Shown here one piece after another: positions 1 to 9,949 of a DNA stretch of 64,000 nucleotides. Each line of letters begins with the position of its first letter. The first letter of the stretch is position 1. The notes below the pieces were generated by a model. It was given only the letters and a program-made list of their open reading frames with translations. It was not told where the DNA came from and made no database searches. Source of the stretch: Desulfovibrionaceae bacterium (GTDB lineage Bacteria > Desulfobacterota > Desulfovibrionia > Desulfovibrionales > Desulfovibrionaceae). The position numbers and the translations under genes were made by a program. Location: contig WRHY01000001.1 in NCBI GenBank assembly GCA_009783025.1, positions 62,001 through 126,000 on the forward strand, given 5' to 3'.

Positions 1-677
<677 letters not shown>

Positions 678-926
678 TTCGTATTGGGGCTCCGCCCCAA
701 ACCCCGCAAGAGGGCTGAGCCCCCTTGACCCCGCAATCCCGGAAAACGGCTTTGCCGTTTTCCGGATATGGGGGTGCAGGGGCATCATGCCCCTGCCGGG
801 GAGGTTTGGAGGTGTGGCCAGTGGTGCTAAAGCTCACGTTCATCCCATCGCGAGTATCGCTGGATGACAACCTTTGCGCCACTGGTTTGAGTCCCTCCAA
901 AAAATATAATTATACAGGGAACACGC
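678..926. repeat. Tandem hairpins between ftsL and ftsI
   Basis: This gap holds a run of palindromes instead of a gene. Visible stems are TTGGGGC/GCCCCAA (684-700), an imperfect stem at about 706-728, a perfect 12-bp stem around a TTT loop (739-765) and a perfect 10-bp stem with a one-base loop (776-796). A longer imperfect inverted repeat at about 804-903 has outer arms TTTGGAGG/CCTCCAAA and inner arms CCAGTGGTGC/GCGCCACTGG. The modules look like the GC-rich intergenic repeats common in Desulfovibrio-type genomes. They could attenuate or process the dcw transcript ahead of ftsI. No promoter is clear. Confidence 0.7.
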
Positions 927-3185
927 GTGTTCGGACGCCGTAAAACATCAGGAAGAACAAACAGCGCCGCCGGTAGAAAACAGACCGGAGTCTCGGCGCA
1001 TGGGCGGCGTTCCGCGACTTCAGACAAGGGAAAGAGCGGCCTCTTTTCCCGTCGTTCTTCCGCTGAAAATAAACGTACTCGTTCCGCGTCCAAACCGGCA
1101 ATGGAAAACGCCGCCCCGCGTGAAAGCCGTTGGGACTGGGGCCGGGTGCGGCTCTGGGCCGTGGCGGTCTGCTTTTCTTTACTCTGGGGCGCGCTTTGGG
1201 CTCGGGCTTATCATCTGCAAATTATTATGGGGCCGGAATACGCGGCTCTGGCCAAGCGGCAGCATACGACCAAGGAACAGGTTACCGGCGTGCGCGGCCA
1301 CATCATGGATCGCAACGGCAACGTGCTGGCCAGGAGCGTGGAATGCAGTTCCGTGGCGGCCAACCCGGCAAAAATTCAGGACAAGCAACAGGCGGCCTTG
1401 GCTCTGTCCAAGGCGCTGAAGCTGCCGGTTTCCCGTATTCTGGCCCAGTTGCAAGAGAAAAAGCAATTTGTCTGGCTGGCTCGCAAAATCGACTACCACA
1501 CGGCCGAGAGCATCAAAGCCCTGAACATTCCTGGGGTGTTTCTTGAAACCGAGTACGAGCGGGTTTATCCGTATAAGCATCTGGCCGGACAGTTGCTCGG
1601 CTTTGTGAATATCGACGACAAGGGCATTGAAGGTTTGGAAAAGGCCTTTGAAGGCGAGCTTTCCGGGCGTAGCGTGACCCGGATGGTGGAACGCGACGCT
1701 AGGGGCAACAGGCTCATGGCTGCGGGCACGGGTTCTTTGGTGGACCTGCGGGGCCGTAACATCCGGTTGACCCTTGACACCCAGGTCCAGTTTTTTGCCG
1801 AGGAAGCCCTGGCCGAGAACGTGGAAAAGTACGGAGCCCGCTGGGGTGGCTGTATAGTCGTGGATGTGCCCACAGGTGATATTCTGGCCTGGGCTCAGTA
1901 TCCTTTTTTTGATCCCAACAACACCAATGCAACGCCTCAGGCGGACCGCCGCAACCGGTTGGCCAGCGACATGCTGGAACAGGGGTCCACCATCAAGTCC
2001 TTCCTGATTGCCGCCGCGCTTGAAGAAAAGCTCGTGCAGCCGTCCACCATGATCAACTGTGAAAAGGGCCGGTGGAAACTGAGAAATATCGTGCTGCACG
2101 ATACTCACCCCTATTCCATTCTGCCGGTTGAAAAGATCCTGCACGTGTCCAGCAACATCGGCGTGGCCAAAATAGGCCTGATGCTGGGCGCGGAAAAATA
2201 CGGCGGCTACCTGGCCCGGCTCGGGTTTGGCGAGCGCACCGGTCTGCCGCTGGCCGGCGAGGCCAAAGGCATCTTGCGGCCGCCCGGCAAATGGAGCGAG
2301 GTAGACGTTGCCGCGGCTTCCTTTGGACAGAGTTTTTCGGCCACTGTGGCCCAAATGGCTCAGGCCTATCTGTGCCTGGCCAGTGGGGGCATCAAGCGGC
2401 CCCTGTATCTGGTCATGGACCAGGACAGGGAGTGTTCACTGGGCGAAGAAGCCACGCCGGGTTTCGCCGGGGAACGTCTTTTTTCCGAAGCAACCATGGA
2501 CAAGGTGCGCGGCATGCTGCGCGAAGTGGTGGAAGAGGAAGGCGGCACCGGCAAACAAGCCCGTATTCCCGGACTGGTTGTGGGCGGCAAGACCGGCACC
2601 GCGCAAAAGGCGGATAAAAGCGGCAAGTATGGTTCCGGCCGGGTGGGCTCCTTTGTGGGCATGATTCCCATTGAAGAGCCGCGTTATCTTGTCTGTGTAC
2701 TTTTGGATGAGCCGACCAAGGTACAGTACGGCGGCATTATTGCCGCGCCCGTATTTCGGCATGTGGCCCTGAATACCATGGCCTATCATGGTCTCTTGCC
2801 CGATTCGGACGACCCTCTGGTGCAGGAAGTGGCTCGTAAGGAAGCGGAGCGCAAACAGGCGGGCAATGACAAGGGGCGCAAAAACGATAAGAAGCCTGGC
2901 GGGCAGGCGGCCGGAACGGCGCGCGCGCTTGCTGAAACGCCCCCTGTTGAAGCGCGCGCCGCCACGGCAACCGTCCATACGCCTGTGCCGCGCGGTTCGT
3001 CCATTGTACCCGCGGTTACCGGCATGGGCCTGCGCAACGCCGTGGAGATTTTCGCCACTGAAGGCATTGTGCCGGTGATCAAGGGCAAGGGCGGCTTTGT
3101 GGTGCGCCAGACCCCGGAAGCGGGGCGCCCTTGGCCGGACGGCAAACGGGAATGCACATTGTGGCTGGAGGAGCGTTCTTCATGA
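927..3185 (+). CDS. ftsI: Septal peptidoglycan transpeptidase FtsI (PBP3) with PASTA domain
   Basis: This is the class B penicillin-binding protein that cross-links septal peptidoglycan. The 752 residues comprise a long basic cytoplasmic tail (1-65), one membrane segment (about 72-92), a dimerisation/pedestal domain and the transpeptidase domain. Active-site motifs are STIK with Ser354, SSN at 408-410 and KTGT from Lys555. A low-complexity linker (about 625-690) leads to one PASTA-like domain at the C-terminus. PASTA tails occur in Gram-positive and some deltaproteobacterial FtsI proteins but not in the E. coli enzyme. Translation probably starts at GTG 927, with AGGGA just upstream. The stop overlaps the murE start as ATGA. 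Confidence 0.95.
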   Translation: MFGRRKTSGRTNSAAGRKQTGVSAHGRRSATSDKGKSGLFSRRSSAENKRTRSASKPAMENAAPRESRWDWGRVRLWAVAVCFSLLWGALWARAYHLQIIMGPEYAALAKRQHTTKEQVTGVRGHIMDRNGNVLARSVECSSVAANPAKIQDKQQAALALSKALKLPVSRILAQLQEKKQFVWLARKIDYHTAESIKALNIPGVFLETEYERVYPYKHLAGQLLGFVNIDDKGIEGLEKAFEGELSGRSVTRMVERDARGNRLMAAGTGSLVDLRGRNIRLTLDTQVQFFAEEALAENVEKYGARWGGCIVVDVPTGDILAWAQYPFFDPNNTNATPQADRRNRLASDMLEQGSTIKSFLIAAALEEKLVQPSTMINCEKGRWKLRNIVLHDTHPYSILPVEKILHVSSNIGVAKIGLMLGAEKYGGYLARLGFGERTGLPLAGEAKGILRPPGKWSEVDVAAASFGQSFSATVAQMAQAYLCLASGGIKRPLYLVMDQDRECSLGEEATPGFAGERLFSEATMDKVRGMLREVVEEEGGTGKQARIPGLVVGGKTGTAQKADKSGKYGSGRVGSFVGMIPIEEPRYLVCVLLDEPTKVQYGGIIAAPVFRHVALNTMAYHGLLPDSDDPLVQEVARKEAERKQAGNDKGRKNDKKPGGQAAGTARALAETPPVEARAATATVHTPVPRGSSIVPAVTGMGLRNAVEIFATEGIVPVIKGKGGFVVRQTPEAGRPWPDGKRECTLWLEERSS

Positions 3186-4678
3186 TCAGGTTCGTGGCAT
3201 TTGAAGACCTCGCCGCTCGGGTGGAGGCCCGGCACATCCCCATTGCGACGCATTCGGGCAAGGTGGTGGAAGGCGGCGTTTTTGTGATCCTGCCCCCGCC
3301 CGTGCCCAAAGGCAGGGCAGAGGGAGCGCCGGGTTCGGAACAGTACTTGGCGGACGTGCTCAAAGCGCGGCCGGGAGCCGTTGTTTGCCAGCCCCGCCAC
3401 CTGCCGTTGCTGGAAGCCTTGAACGCGGATTGCGAGGTGGCCTTGCACGAGGACACCCGGACCTGCCTCGGGGTGCTGGCGCAAAAATACTACGGCACGG
3501 ACAAGCGCTGCCCCACGGTCGTCGGCATTACCGGCACCAACGGCAAAACCACGGAAACCTATTTGCTGGAGGCCTTGTTCACCGCCTTGGGCAAGCCCTG
3601 CGGGGTTATCGGCACAGTCAGTTATCGCTGGCCCGGCCATGAGGAAGATGCGCCGCTGACCACGCCGGACTGCCTGACCCTGCACGCCATGTTGGCGGAA
3701 ATGGACAAGGCGGGCGCAAAATATGCCTTTATGGAAGTTTCCTCACACGCCATTGATCAGAACCGGATCGCCGGCATCTGCTTTTCGGGCGCGCTCATGA
3801 CCAACCTGACCCAGGATCATCTGGATTATCACGCAGACCTGGAAGCGTATTTCGCGGCCAAGGAGCGGCTGTTCCTGCCTGTGGCCGAAGGCGGCCTGCC
3901 GCTGGACAACAAGGTGGCGGCCCTGAACGCGGACGACGAGTACTGCCGCCGCCTGCTCGCAAGACTGCCGGGCAGCATCGGTTTTGGCCTTGAACAGCGG
4001 GCGGCGCCCGGTACCCGCCATCTGGCCGGGCGTGTCCTGTCCATGTCTCCGCGCGGGCTGCACCTGGAACTCAGTTTTGAAGGACAACAGTGGAACCTGA
4101 ACTCCCCACTGGTGGGCGGCTTCAACGTGATGAACCTGCTCGGAGCGCAGGCTCTGGGCCTGGGGCTCGGGCTGCATCCCGGAGATTTCGCCGCCTTGTC
4201 CTCGTTCACCGGCGTATCCGGACGACTGGAGAGGGTTCCGGGCAACCAGGGTCTGCATGCCTTTGTGGATTACGCGCACACCCCGGACGCCTTGGTCAAG
4301 GCCATTTCCGCCCTGCGCGATGCCGGGTTCGCCCGGATCATCACGGTGTTCGGCTGCGGCGGCGACCGGGATCGCAGCAAGCGCCCGCTGATGGGCAAGG
4401 CCGTGGCCGGACTCACGGACATCGCGGTGCTCACTTCGGACAACCCGCGCAGTGAAGACCCCGAGGCGATCATGGCTGATGTGCTGCCGGGGCTGACAGG
4501 CTGCCCCTTTGTGATCACGCAGCCGGACAGAAGAGCCGCCCTGGCCGAAGCAGTGGCCCTGGCAGGTCCGGAAGATGCTTTGCTGGTGGCCGGAAAGGGA
4601 CATGAAACCTATCAACTTATCAAGGGGATCAAGTATCCCTTCAGCGATCAGGCCGTATTGCGGGAGTTGATGCAATGA
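3182..4678 (+). CDS. murE: UDP-MurNAc-L-Ala-D-Glu:meso-diaminopimelate ligase
   Basis: MurE adds the third stem-peptide residue in the cytoplasm using ATP. The 498-residue protein has the Mur-ligase P-loop GTNGKTT (Lys122), the central-domain motif EVSSHA and the C-terminal motif DNPR at 420-423. DNPR is the signature of meso-diaminopimelate specificity, as opposed to lysine. This agrees with lysA in the same window, although that enzyme consumes DAP. I chose ATG 3182 because GGAGGAG lies about 10 bases upstream and it overlaps the ftsI stop as ATGA. A longer in-frame extension exists but would run deep into ftsI. Confidence 0.97.
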   Translation: MIRFVAFEDLAARVEARHIPIATHSGKVVEGGVFVILPPPVPKGRAEGAPGSEQYLADVLKARPGAVVCQPRHLPLLEALNADCEVALHEDTRTCLGVLAQKYYGTDKRCPTVVGITGTNGKTTETYLLEALFTALGKPCGVIGTVSYRWPGHEEDAPLTTPDCLTLHAMLAEMDKAGAKYAFMEVSSHAIDQNRIAGICFSGALMTNLTQDHLDYHADLEAYFAAKERLFLPVAEGGLPLDNKVAALNADDEYCRRLLARLPGSIGFGLEQRAAPGTRHLAGRVLSMSPRGLHLELSFEGQQWNLNSPLVGGFNVMNLLGAQALGLGLGLHPGDFAALSSFTGVSGRLERVPGNQGLHAFVDYAHTPDALVKAISALRDAGFARIITVFGCGGDRDRSKRPLMGKAVAGLTDIAVLTSDNPRSEDPEAIMADVLPGLTGCPFVITQPDRRAALAEAVALAGPEDALLVAGKGHETYQLIKGIKYPFSDQAVLRELMQ

Positions 4679-6321
4679 GGCTGAATCTTGGTGAAATAAC
4701 CACAAGCCTGGGCTGTAGTCCCGGCGAATCCGCCCCTTGGGCGGATCTGGTCCCGACGGGCGCACAAATTGACAGTCGCAAGGTACAGCCCGGCAATCTG
4801 TTTTTCTGCCTTCCGGGTGAGCATGTGGACGGACATGACTTTGCTTTTGCCGCGGCCAAAGCCGGGGCTATCGCCATTGTGGCTTCAAGGAACCCGTGGG
4901 GCAACGATGCCGGAGACGCGGCCGATCTGGTCCTCCCGCCGGTTTTTCTGGTGGATAACGTGCGCCATGCCCTGGCTCGCGTGGCCACGCGCCATCGGGA
5001 GACCTGTCTGGCCAGGATCATAGGCATCACCGGAACCGCGGGCAAAACCTCGGTCAAGGAAGTGCTGGCCCAGGTGCTGGAAAGGCGTGGCCGTACCGAG
5101 CGTAATCCGCTGAATCTGAATAATCAGATCGGTCTGCCGGTCAGCATGCTCAATGCCTCGGCCGCCGCCGCTTTCTGGGTTATGGAAATGGGCATCAGCG
5201 AAGCCGGAGACATGGATGAACTTGGGGAAATTCTGCGTCCGGACGTAGGCGTTATTCTCAATGTGGGCGACGGGCATGTCAGCGGCCTGGGCGAACTTGG
5301 CGTGGCTGCCCACAAGGCCCGCCTGCTCGACTATATCCAGCTTGGCGGCGTGGCTGTTGTCAGTAGGGATTATGCCGATCTGAACCGGCAAGTTGATGAG
5401 CGGCGGAGCGCCCTGGCGCGCCGGGGCGTGCAGGTGCTGCGCTTTTCGGGTAGCGCCTCAGTTTGTCGTGATACTTCGTCAGGCTTGCTTTGTGCTCCGG
5501 GGCAGGACCAGAAGAGTCCAGCTCCATCGCCCAAAGCTACGCCTTCCTGGTCAGATCAGTCGGCCCCACTTGTTGCCGGCTCCGCTGTCTTGCACGATTC
5601 TGTCCATTGCGCGGCGGCAAAACATAGCGCAGACAAACTGAAACACTACCGCGATAGCGACGAAGTCTATGCCAGAGCCGCGTATGCCGGACCCGGCGTC
5701 GAAGGAGGCGTCTACAAGGTCTGGAGCAAAGACGTTCATTTTGCAGTGACCACCCCGTTCCGGGGCGATTTCGGCAGTGAGAATGTGGCCGCCATTGCGG
5801 CTGTCGCCATAAAGCTGGGTTTGTCCCAGGAGGCGATAAGCGAAGGTTTTGCCTCGGCCAGGCTCCCGGAACAACGCTTCCGTGCAGAGCGCTACCCGCG
5901 CTGTACCTTGCTGGATGACAGCTATAACGCCAACCCGCTGTCTTCCTCGCGCATGCTGCAGGCGGCAAGAAGCATGGCTGATGAATACGGGCAGTTCCTG
6001 CTGCTTGTCATGGGCGAGATGCTTGAACTCGGCTCCAAAGCCGAAAGCGCTCACGAGGCCCTGGGCGAAACCATGGCCGCGGTGAAGCCGGAAATGGTGT
6101 TCTGGAAAGGCGGACAGGGCGAGGCCATTGCGCGCGGCCTGCGCAAGGGCGGCTACAGCGGAAAATTGTATCCCCTGTCCGGCGCGCAGGAGTTTGATGT
6201 GTTGCTTGAGGAATCCGATCTGGACAATGTGTTGGTCCTGTTCAAGGGGTCGCGCGGTAATAAACTGGAACGCCTGGTTGCCGTCTTTCGGGAAAAGGTT
6301 TCCCCGGCCGGAGAAAATTGA
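4675..6321 (+). CDS. murF: UDP-MurNAc-tripeptide:D-Ala-D-Ala ligase with repeat-derived insertion
   Basis: MurF attaches D-Ala-D-Ala to complete the UDP-MurNAc pentapeptide. Family motifs are clear: N-terminal [14 protein letters not shown]-loop [21 protein letters not shown]-like [12 protein letters not shown] and [10 protein letters not shown] in the C-terminal domain. At 548 residues it is roughly 90 longer than usual. Residues about 259-298 are encoded by DNA nearly identical to the inverse complement of a separate terminal-inverted-repeat element at 58161-58287, so the insert is a captured mobile repeat kept in frame. Another ~45 residues after it also look unlike MurF. The insert sits late in the central ATPase domain, where a surface loop is plausible. 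Start overlaps murE by 4 bases and the stop touches mraY. Confidence 0.96.
   Translation: MRLNLGEITTSLGCSPGESAPWADLVPTGAQIDSRKVQPGNLFFCLPGEHVDGHDFAFAAAKAGAIAIVASRNPWGNDAGDAADLVLPPVFLVDNVRHALARVATRHRETCLARIIGITGTAGKTSVKEVLAQVLERRGRTERNPLNLNNQIGLPVSMLNASAAAAFWVMEMGISEAGDMDELGEILRPDVGVILNVGDGHVSGLGELGVAAHKARLLDYIQLGGVAVVSRDYADLNRQVDERRSALARRGVQVLRFSGSASVCRDTSSGLLCAPGQDQKSPAPSPKATPSWSDQSAPLVAGSAVLHDSVHCAAAKHSADKLKHYRDSDEVYARAAYAGPGVEGGVYKVWSKDVHFAVTTPFRGDFGSENVAAIAAVAIKLGLSQEAISEGFASARLPEQRFRAERYPRCTLLDDSYNANPLSSSRMLQAARSMADEYGQFLLLVMGEMLELGSKAESAHEALGETMAAVKPEMVFWKGGQGEAIARGLRKGGYSGKLYPLSGAQEFDVLLEESDLDNVLVLFKGSRGNKLERLVAVFREKVSPAGEN
5449..5566 (-). repeat. MITE-like element inserted in frame in murF
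   Basis: This stretch matches the inverse complement of 58161-58287 over at least 105 bases, with about 11 differences by hand count. The left inverted repeat is preserved (GGTAGCGCCTCAGTTTG) while the right one has decayed. It contains no stop in the murF frame and encodes residues about 259-298. The same peptide ([14 protein letters not shown]) can be read from the corresponding frame of the intergenic copy. Orientation is given relative to the intergenic copy. The original insertion boundaries and any target duplication can no longer be recognised on the right side. Confidence 0.85.
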
Positions 6322-7397
6322 TGCTCTATAACCTGCTCTATCCCTTAAGCTCTGAATTCACGATTCTGAATGTTTTCAGGTACATCACCTTCCGCTCGGT
6401 CTGGGCTCTGCTCACGGCGCTGATCATCTCCATCCTTGTGGGTCCCTGGTTCATCAGGATGCTCAGACGCCTGAAGTTCGGGCAGTATATCCAGGAGGAC
6501 GTCAAAGCCCATCTGGAAAAGGCAGGCACGCCCACCATGGGCGGCGTGCTGATCGCCTTTTCCCTGCTGGTCAGCACCCTGCTTTGGGCTGATCTGACCA
6601 ATCCCTATGTCTGGCTGACCATTTTTGTCTTCATCGGTTTTGGCGTGGTGGGTTTTCTTGATGACTATCTGAAAATTCTGCGCAAGAACAACAAGGGCCT
6701 TTCCGCGCGCAGCAAGTTTCTGGGGCAGATTCTGATCGCGGCCGCGGCCATGGGCATGCTGTTTATGCTGCCCGCGTATTCCACGCAGTTGTACGTTCCT
6801 TTTTTCAAGAATCTTACCCCGGATCTGGGCTGGGCGTATCTGCCCTTTGCCGTATGCGTCATGGTGGGAGCGTCCAACGGGGTGAACCTGACCGACGGCC
6901 TGGACGGTCTGGCCATCGGCCCCACCATTGTGGCGGGCATGTGTTTTGCCGTGTTCATATACGTGGCCGGCAACGCGGCCATGGCGAGCTACCTGCAGGT
7001 AGCCAGTGTGCCCGGCGTCGGCGAGGTCACGGTGTTCTGCGGCGCGCTGATTGGCGCGAGCATGGGGTTTTTGTGGTACAACGCCTACCCGGCCCAGGTA
7101 TTCATGGGCGATGTGGGTTCGCTGTCTTTGGGCGGGGCTCTGGGCTTTATTGCCGTGCTCTGCAAGCAGGAGCTCCTGCTGCTGATCGTCGGCGGCCTGT
7201 TCGTGGTGGAAACCCTATCCGTGATCTTCCAGATCGGCTACTTCAAATGGACGGGCGGCAAGCGCTTGTTCCGTATGGCTCCTCTGCACCACCATTATGA
7301 GCTTAAAGGCCTGCCCGAATCCAAGATTATCATCCGTTTCTGGATCACCTCGGCCCTGCTCGGCCTGGCCGCGCTGTCCGTTCTCAAGCTGCGTTGA
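6321..7397 (+). CDS. mraY: Phospho-MurNAc-pentapeptide transferase (lipid I synthase)
   Basis: MraY moves phospho-MurNAc-pentapeptide from UDP onto undecaprenyl phosphate, giving lipid I in the inner membrane. The 358 residues form about ten hydrophobic segments. Family motifs are GTPTMGG (about 50-56), the DD pair in [17 protein letters not shown] and the catalytic-loop His cluster PLHHHYEL near the C-terminus. The ATG at 6321 shares its first base with the murF stop (TGATG) and has GGAG about 8 bases upstream. The length is normal for the family and nothing is unusual. Confidence 0.97.
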   Translation: MLYNLLYPLSSEFTILNVFRYITFRSVWALLTALIISILVGPWFIRMLRRLKFGQYIQEDVKAHLEKAGTPTMGGVLIAFSLLVSTLLWADLTNPYVWLTIFVFIGFGVVGFLDDYLKILRKNNKGLSARSKFLGQILIAAAAMGMLFMLPAYSTQLYVPFFKNLTPDLGWAYLPFAVCVMVGASNGVNLTDGLDGLAIGPTIVAGMCFAVFIYVAGNAAMASYLQVASVPGVGEVTVFCGALIGASMGFLWYNAYPAQVFMGDVGSLSLGGALGFIAVLCKQELLLLIVGGLFVVETLSVIFQIGYFKWTGGKRLFRMAPLHHHYELKGLPESKIIIRFWITSALLGLAALSVLKLR

Positions 7398-7411
7398 ATA
7401 AGGAACAGATC

Positions 7412-8788
7412 ATGTCGTCCGCGTCCCGATCCTCTCCTGCCTGCCCCGAACTCGCTCCGGGCATGACTCCTCCCGTAAAACCGGGAGAACTGGCCGTGGT
7501 GGTCGGCGCCGGGGCCTCGGGCGCGGCCGCGTCCCGGCTGCTGCGCGCTTTGGGGGCTCGCGTGCGTCTGGTGGACAGGGACAGCGCCGGTGTGTCCGCG
7601 TCCCTGCGCGCGGAGCAGGAAGCTCTGGGCACGGAAATTCTTTGCGGTCCGCATGGGCCGGAGCAGTTTGCCGGAGCGTCGCTGGTGGTGACCAGTCCGG
7701 GCGTGCCGCTTGCCGTGCTGCAACCGTTTCTGCGGGAAGCGGGCAATGCGCCTTTGATTGGTGAAATGGAATTGGCCTTGCGTTACGTGCGTGAACCGAT
7801 CCTCGCGGTGACCGGCACCAGCGGCAAAACCACCACGGTCAGCCTGGCCGCGGCCATGCTTGAGGCGGCGGGGAAAAAGGTTTTTCTGGGCGGGAACATC
7901 GGCACGCCTCTTTCCGATTACGTGCTGCGGGCTTCGGAAAATGCGGAAAACAGGGCCGATGTGCTGGTGCTGGAAATGAGCAGCTTCCAGTTGCAGGGGA
8001 GCGAGCACCTGCGCCCCAAGGTGGCGGTCTTGCTCAATCTCTCACCCAACCATCTTGATCATCACAAGGACATGGCCGAATACAGCGCGGCCAAGTTCCG
8101 CATTTTTGCCTTGCAGGACGAAAACGATCTGGCCTCACTGCCGGAAAGTTTTATGGAAGAGTACCACAAGCGCGGCTTCAAGGGGCGGGTTGTGACCTTT
8201 GGCCCGGCCAAACGCTTTGCCCAAAGCTCCCTCCTGGGCAAGCATAATGCGGCCAATGCCGAGGCCGCGTATCTGGCCTGCCGGGAATTCGGGGTCAGCG
8301 AAAGCGCGGCTGCCAAGGCTGTGGCCGCCTTTTCCCCCTTGGCGCACCGTCTGGAACCGGTTGGAGAAGTGGACGGCGTGCTTTACGTCAACGACAGCAA
8401 GTCCACCACCGTGGATTCCCTGCGCGTGGCCCTGGAAAGTTTCACAGCGCCGGTCCTGCTTCTGGCCGGAGGCAAGTTTAAGGGCGGGGATCTTACGTCC
8501 CTGCATCCCCTGCTGCGGGATAAGGTCAAGGCAGTGGGCCTGTTTGGAGCCAGCCGGGAGATTTTCGAACAGGCCTGGCAGGGCGTGGTCCGCATGACCT
8601 GGGATCCGGATCTGCCCTCGGCTCTCCTGCGCCTGCGCGCTATGGCCGGACCGGGAGACGTGGTGCTGCTGTCCCCGGCCACTTCAAGCTTTGACCTGTA
8701 TGAGAATTACAAGGCCCGTGGGGATCATTTCCGCTGTCTGGCGCGGGACCTGCGGGAAAGCAAAGCCATTGCCGGAGATAAGGTATGA
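7412..8788 (+). CDS. murD: UDP-MurNAc-L-alanine:D-glutamate ligase
   Basis: MurD adds D-glutamate to UDP-MurNAc-L-Ala in the cytoplasm. The protein (458 residues) has an N-terminal Rossmann-like motif VGAGASGAAASRLL, the Mur P-loop GTSGKTTT, the central motif EMSSFQL, and the C-terminal segment YVNDSKSTTVDSL typical of MurD. About 25 residues before the Rossmann strand are Pro/Ser-rich and not typical of MurD; they may be dispensable. ATG 7412 is preceded by AAGGA at a normal distance, so it is preferred over the in-frame TTG 18 bases upstream that overlaps mraY. The stop overlaps ftsW as ATGA. Confidence 0.97.
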   Translation: MSSASRSSPACPELAPGMTPPVKPGELAVVVGAGASGAAASRLLRALGARVRLVDRDSAGVSASLRAEQEALGTEILCGPHGPEQFAGASLVVTSPGVPLAVLQPFLREAGNAPLIGEMELALRYVREPILAVTGTSGKTTTVSLAAAMLEAAGKKVFLGGNIGTPLSDYVLRASENAENRADVLVLEMSSFQLQGSEHLRPKVAVLLNLSPNHLDHHKDMAEYSAAKFRIFALQDENDLASLPESFMEEYHKRGFKGRVVTFGPAKRFAQSSLLGKHNAANAEAAYLACREFGVSESAAAKAVAAFSPLAHRLEPVGEVDGVLYVNDSKSTTVDSLRVALESFTAPVLLLAGGKFKGGDLTSLHPLLRDKVKAVGLFGASREIFEQAWQGVVRMTWDPDLPSALLRLRAMAGPGDVVLLSPATSSFDLYENYKARGDHFRCLARDLRESKAIAGDKV

Positions 8789-9936
8789 GTAGCGTGGCCG
8801 AATACGCGCAGGGAGGAATGCCGCTGAACGCGGCCTATGATTCCCCCCGTCTCGGGCAGCCGGATTGGTGGCTTCTGGCTATTGCGGCAATGCTTGTGGC
8901 CATCGGCCTGATGATGGTTTTTTCCGCCAGCGGCATCATTGCCGATCGCATGCAGGCGGACACCTACTACTTTTTCAAGCGCCAGCTTCTGTTCACGCTG
9001 ATCGGCGGCATAGCCCTGGTCATGGCGGCCGCGCTGCCCCGGCCAGTGCTGTATAACCTGCATTATCCGGCTCTGTTCGTGTGCGTGGTCCTGCTGGTTA
9101 TCTGCCTGACTCCGGCCGGAGCCACGGTCAAGGGCGCGAACCGCTGGATCGGCTTCGGTCCCTTGCGTATCCAGCCCATGGAATTCGTCAAGATCGCGCT
9201 GGTTCTATACCTGGCCTATTTTATGAGCACCAAACAGGCCATTATCAAAACCTTCAGCAAAGGCGTGCTGCCGCCCTTTGTGATTACCGGGGTGATCTGC
9301 GCTCTGCTGCTCAAACAGCCGGACTTCGGCGGCGCGGCCTTTTGCGCCCTGCTGCTCTTTTTCATGTGCTTTGTCGGCGGCACCAGGCTGATCTACCTCG
9401 GCGCGTCAGCCATCATCGCCGGGGCCGGAGCCTATTTGCTGGTGGTGGCCGAACCGTATCGTTTCCGGCGGCTGCTGGCCTTCCGCGATCCTTTTGCCGA
9501 CGCCGCGGACACCGGCTACCACCTGGTCAACTCCTTCCTGGCTTTCGGCTCGGGCGGGTTGTCCGGCCTTGGCCTTGGCGCGAGCAAACAGAAGCTGTTC
9601 TACCTGCCCGAGGCGCACAACGATTTCATCATGGCGGTGATGGGCGAGGAGGCGGGTTTTATCGGCATTTCCCTGGTGTTCATCCTGATTGCGGCCTTTT
9701 TTTGGCGGGCCATGCTTATTGCCTTGCACCAAAACGCTCTGCGTGAGCGCTTCATCGCCTTTGGCCTGACCCTGGTCATCACGGTATCCAGCCTGCTTAA
9801 CTTGGCTGTGGTCATGGGCGTGGTGCCGCCCAAAGGCGTGCCCATGCCTTTTATCAGCTATGGCGGCAGCAGTATGTTGGCCTCGCTCATTTGCGTGGGG
9901 CTGCTGCTTAATCTTTCCCGAACCGGCAAAGCATAA
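8785..9936 (+). CDS. ftsW: Septal peptidoglycan glycosyltransferase FtsW
   Basis: FtsW is the SEDS-family polymerase that extends septal glycan strands from lipid II together with FtsI. The 383-residue protein shows about ten membrane segments after a short cytoplasmic start. SEDS landmarks are VFSASGI early, the loop with KGANRWIGFG and LRIQPMEFVKIA, the extracellular stretch YLPEAHNDFIMAVMGEEAGF, and the terminal GVPMPFISYGGSSM. The gene starts within the murD stop (ATGA). Its place between murD and murG is the common dcw order, and it probably works with the ftsI and ftsQLA products in the same operon. Confidence 0.96.
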   Translation: MSSVAEYAQGGMPLNAAYDSPRLGQPDWWLLAIAAMLVAIGLMMVFSASGIIADRMQADTYYFFKRQLLFTLIGGIALVMAAALPRPVLYNLHYPALFVCVVLLVICLTPAGATVKGANRWIGFGPLRIQPMEFVKIALVLYLAYFMSTKQAIIKTFSKGVLPPFVITGVICALLLKQPDFGGAAFCALLLFFMCFVGGTRLIYLGASAIIAGAGAYLLVVAEPYRFRRLLAFRDPFADAADTGYHLVNSFLAFGSGGLSGLGLGASKQKLFYLPEAHNDFIMAVMGEEAGFIGISLVFILIAAFFWRAMLIALHQNALRERFIAFGLTLVITVSSLLNLAVVMGVVPPKGVPMPFISYGGSSMLASLICVGLLLNLSRTGKA

Positions 9937-9949
9937 ATAGGGAGAGACT

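Noticed and set aside
1179..2354. A 391-codon minus-strand open frame inside ftsI
   Set aside because: Antisense to the conserved transpeptidase domain; no recognisable motifs or ribosome site.
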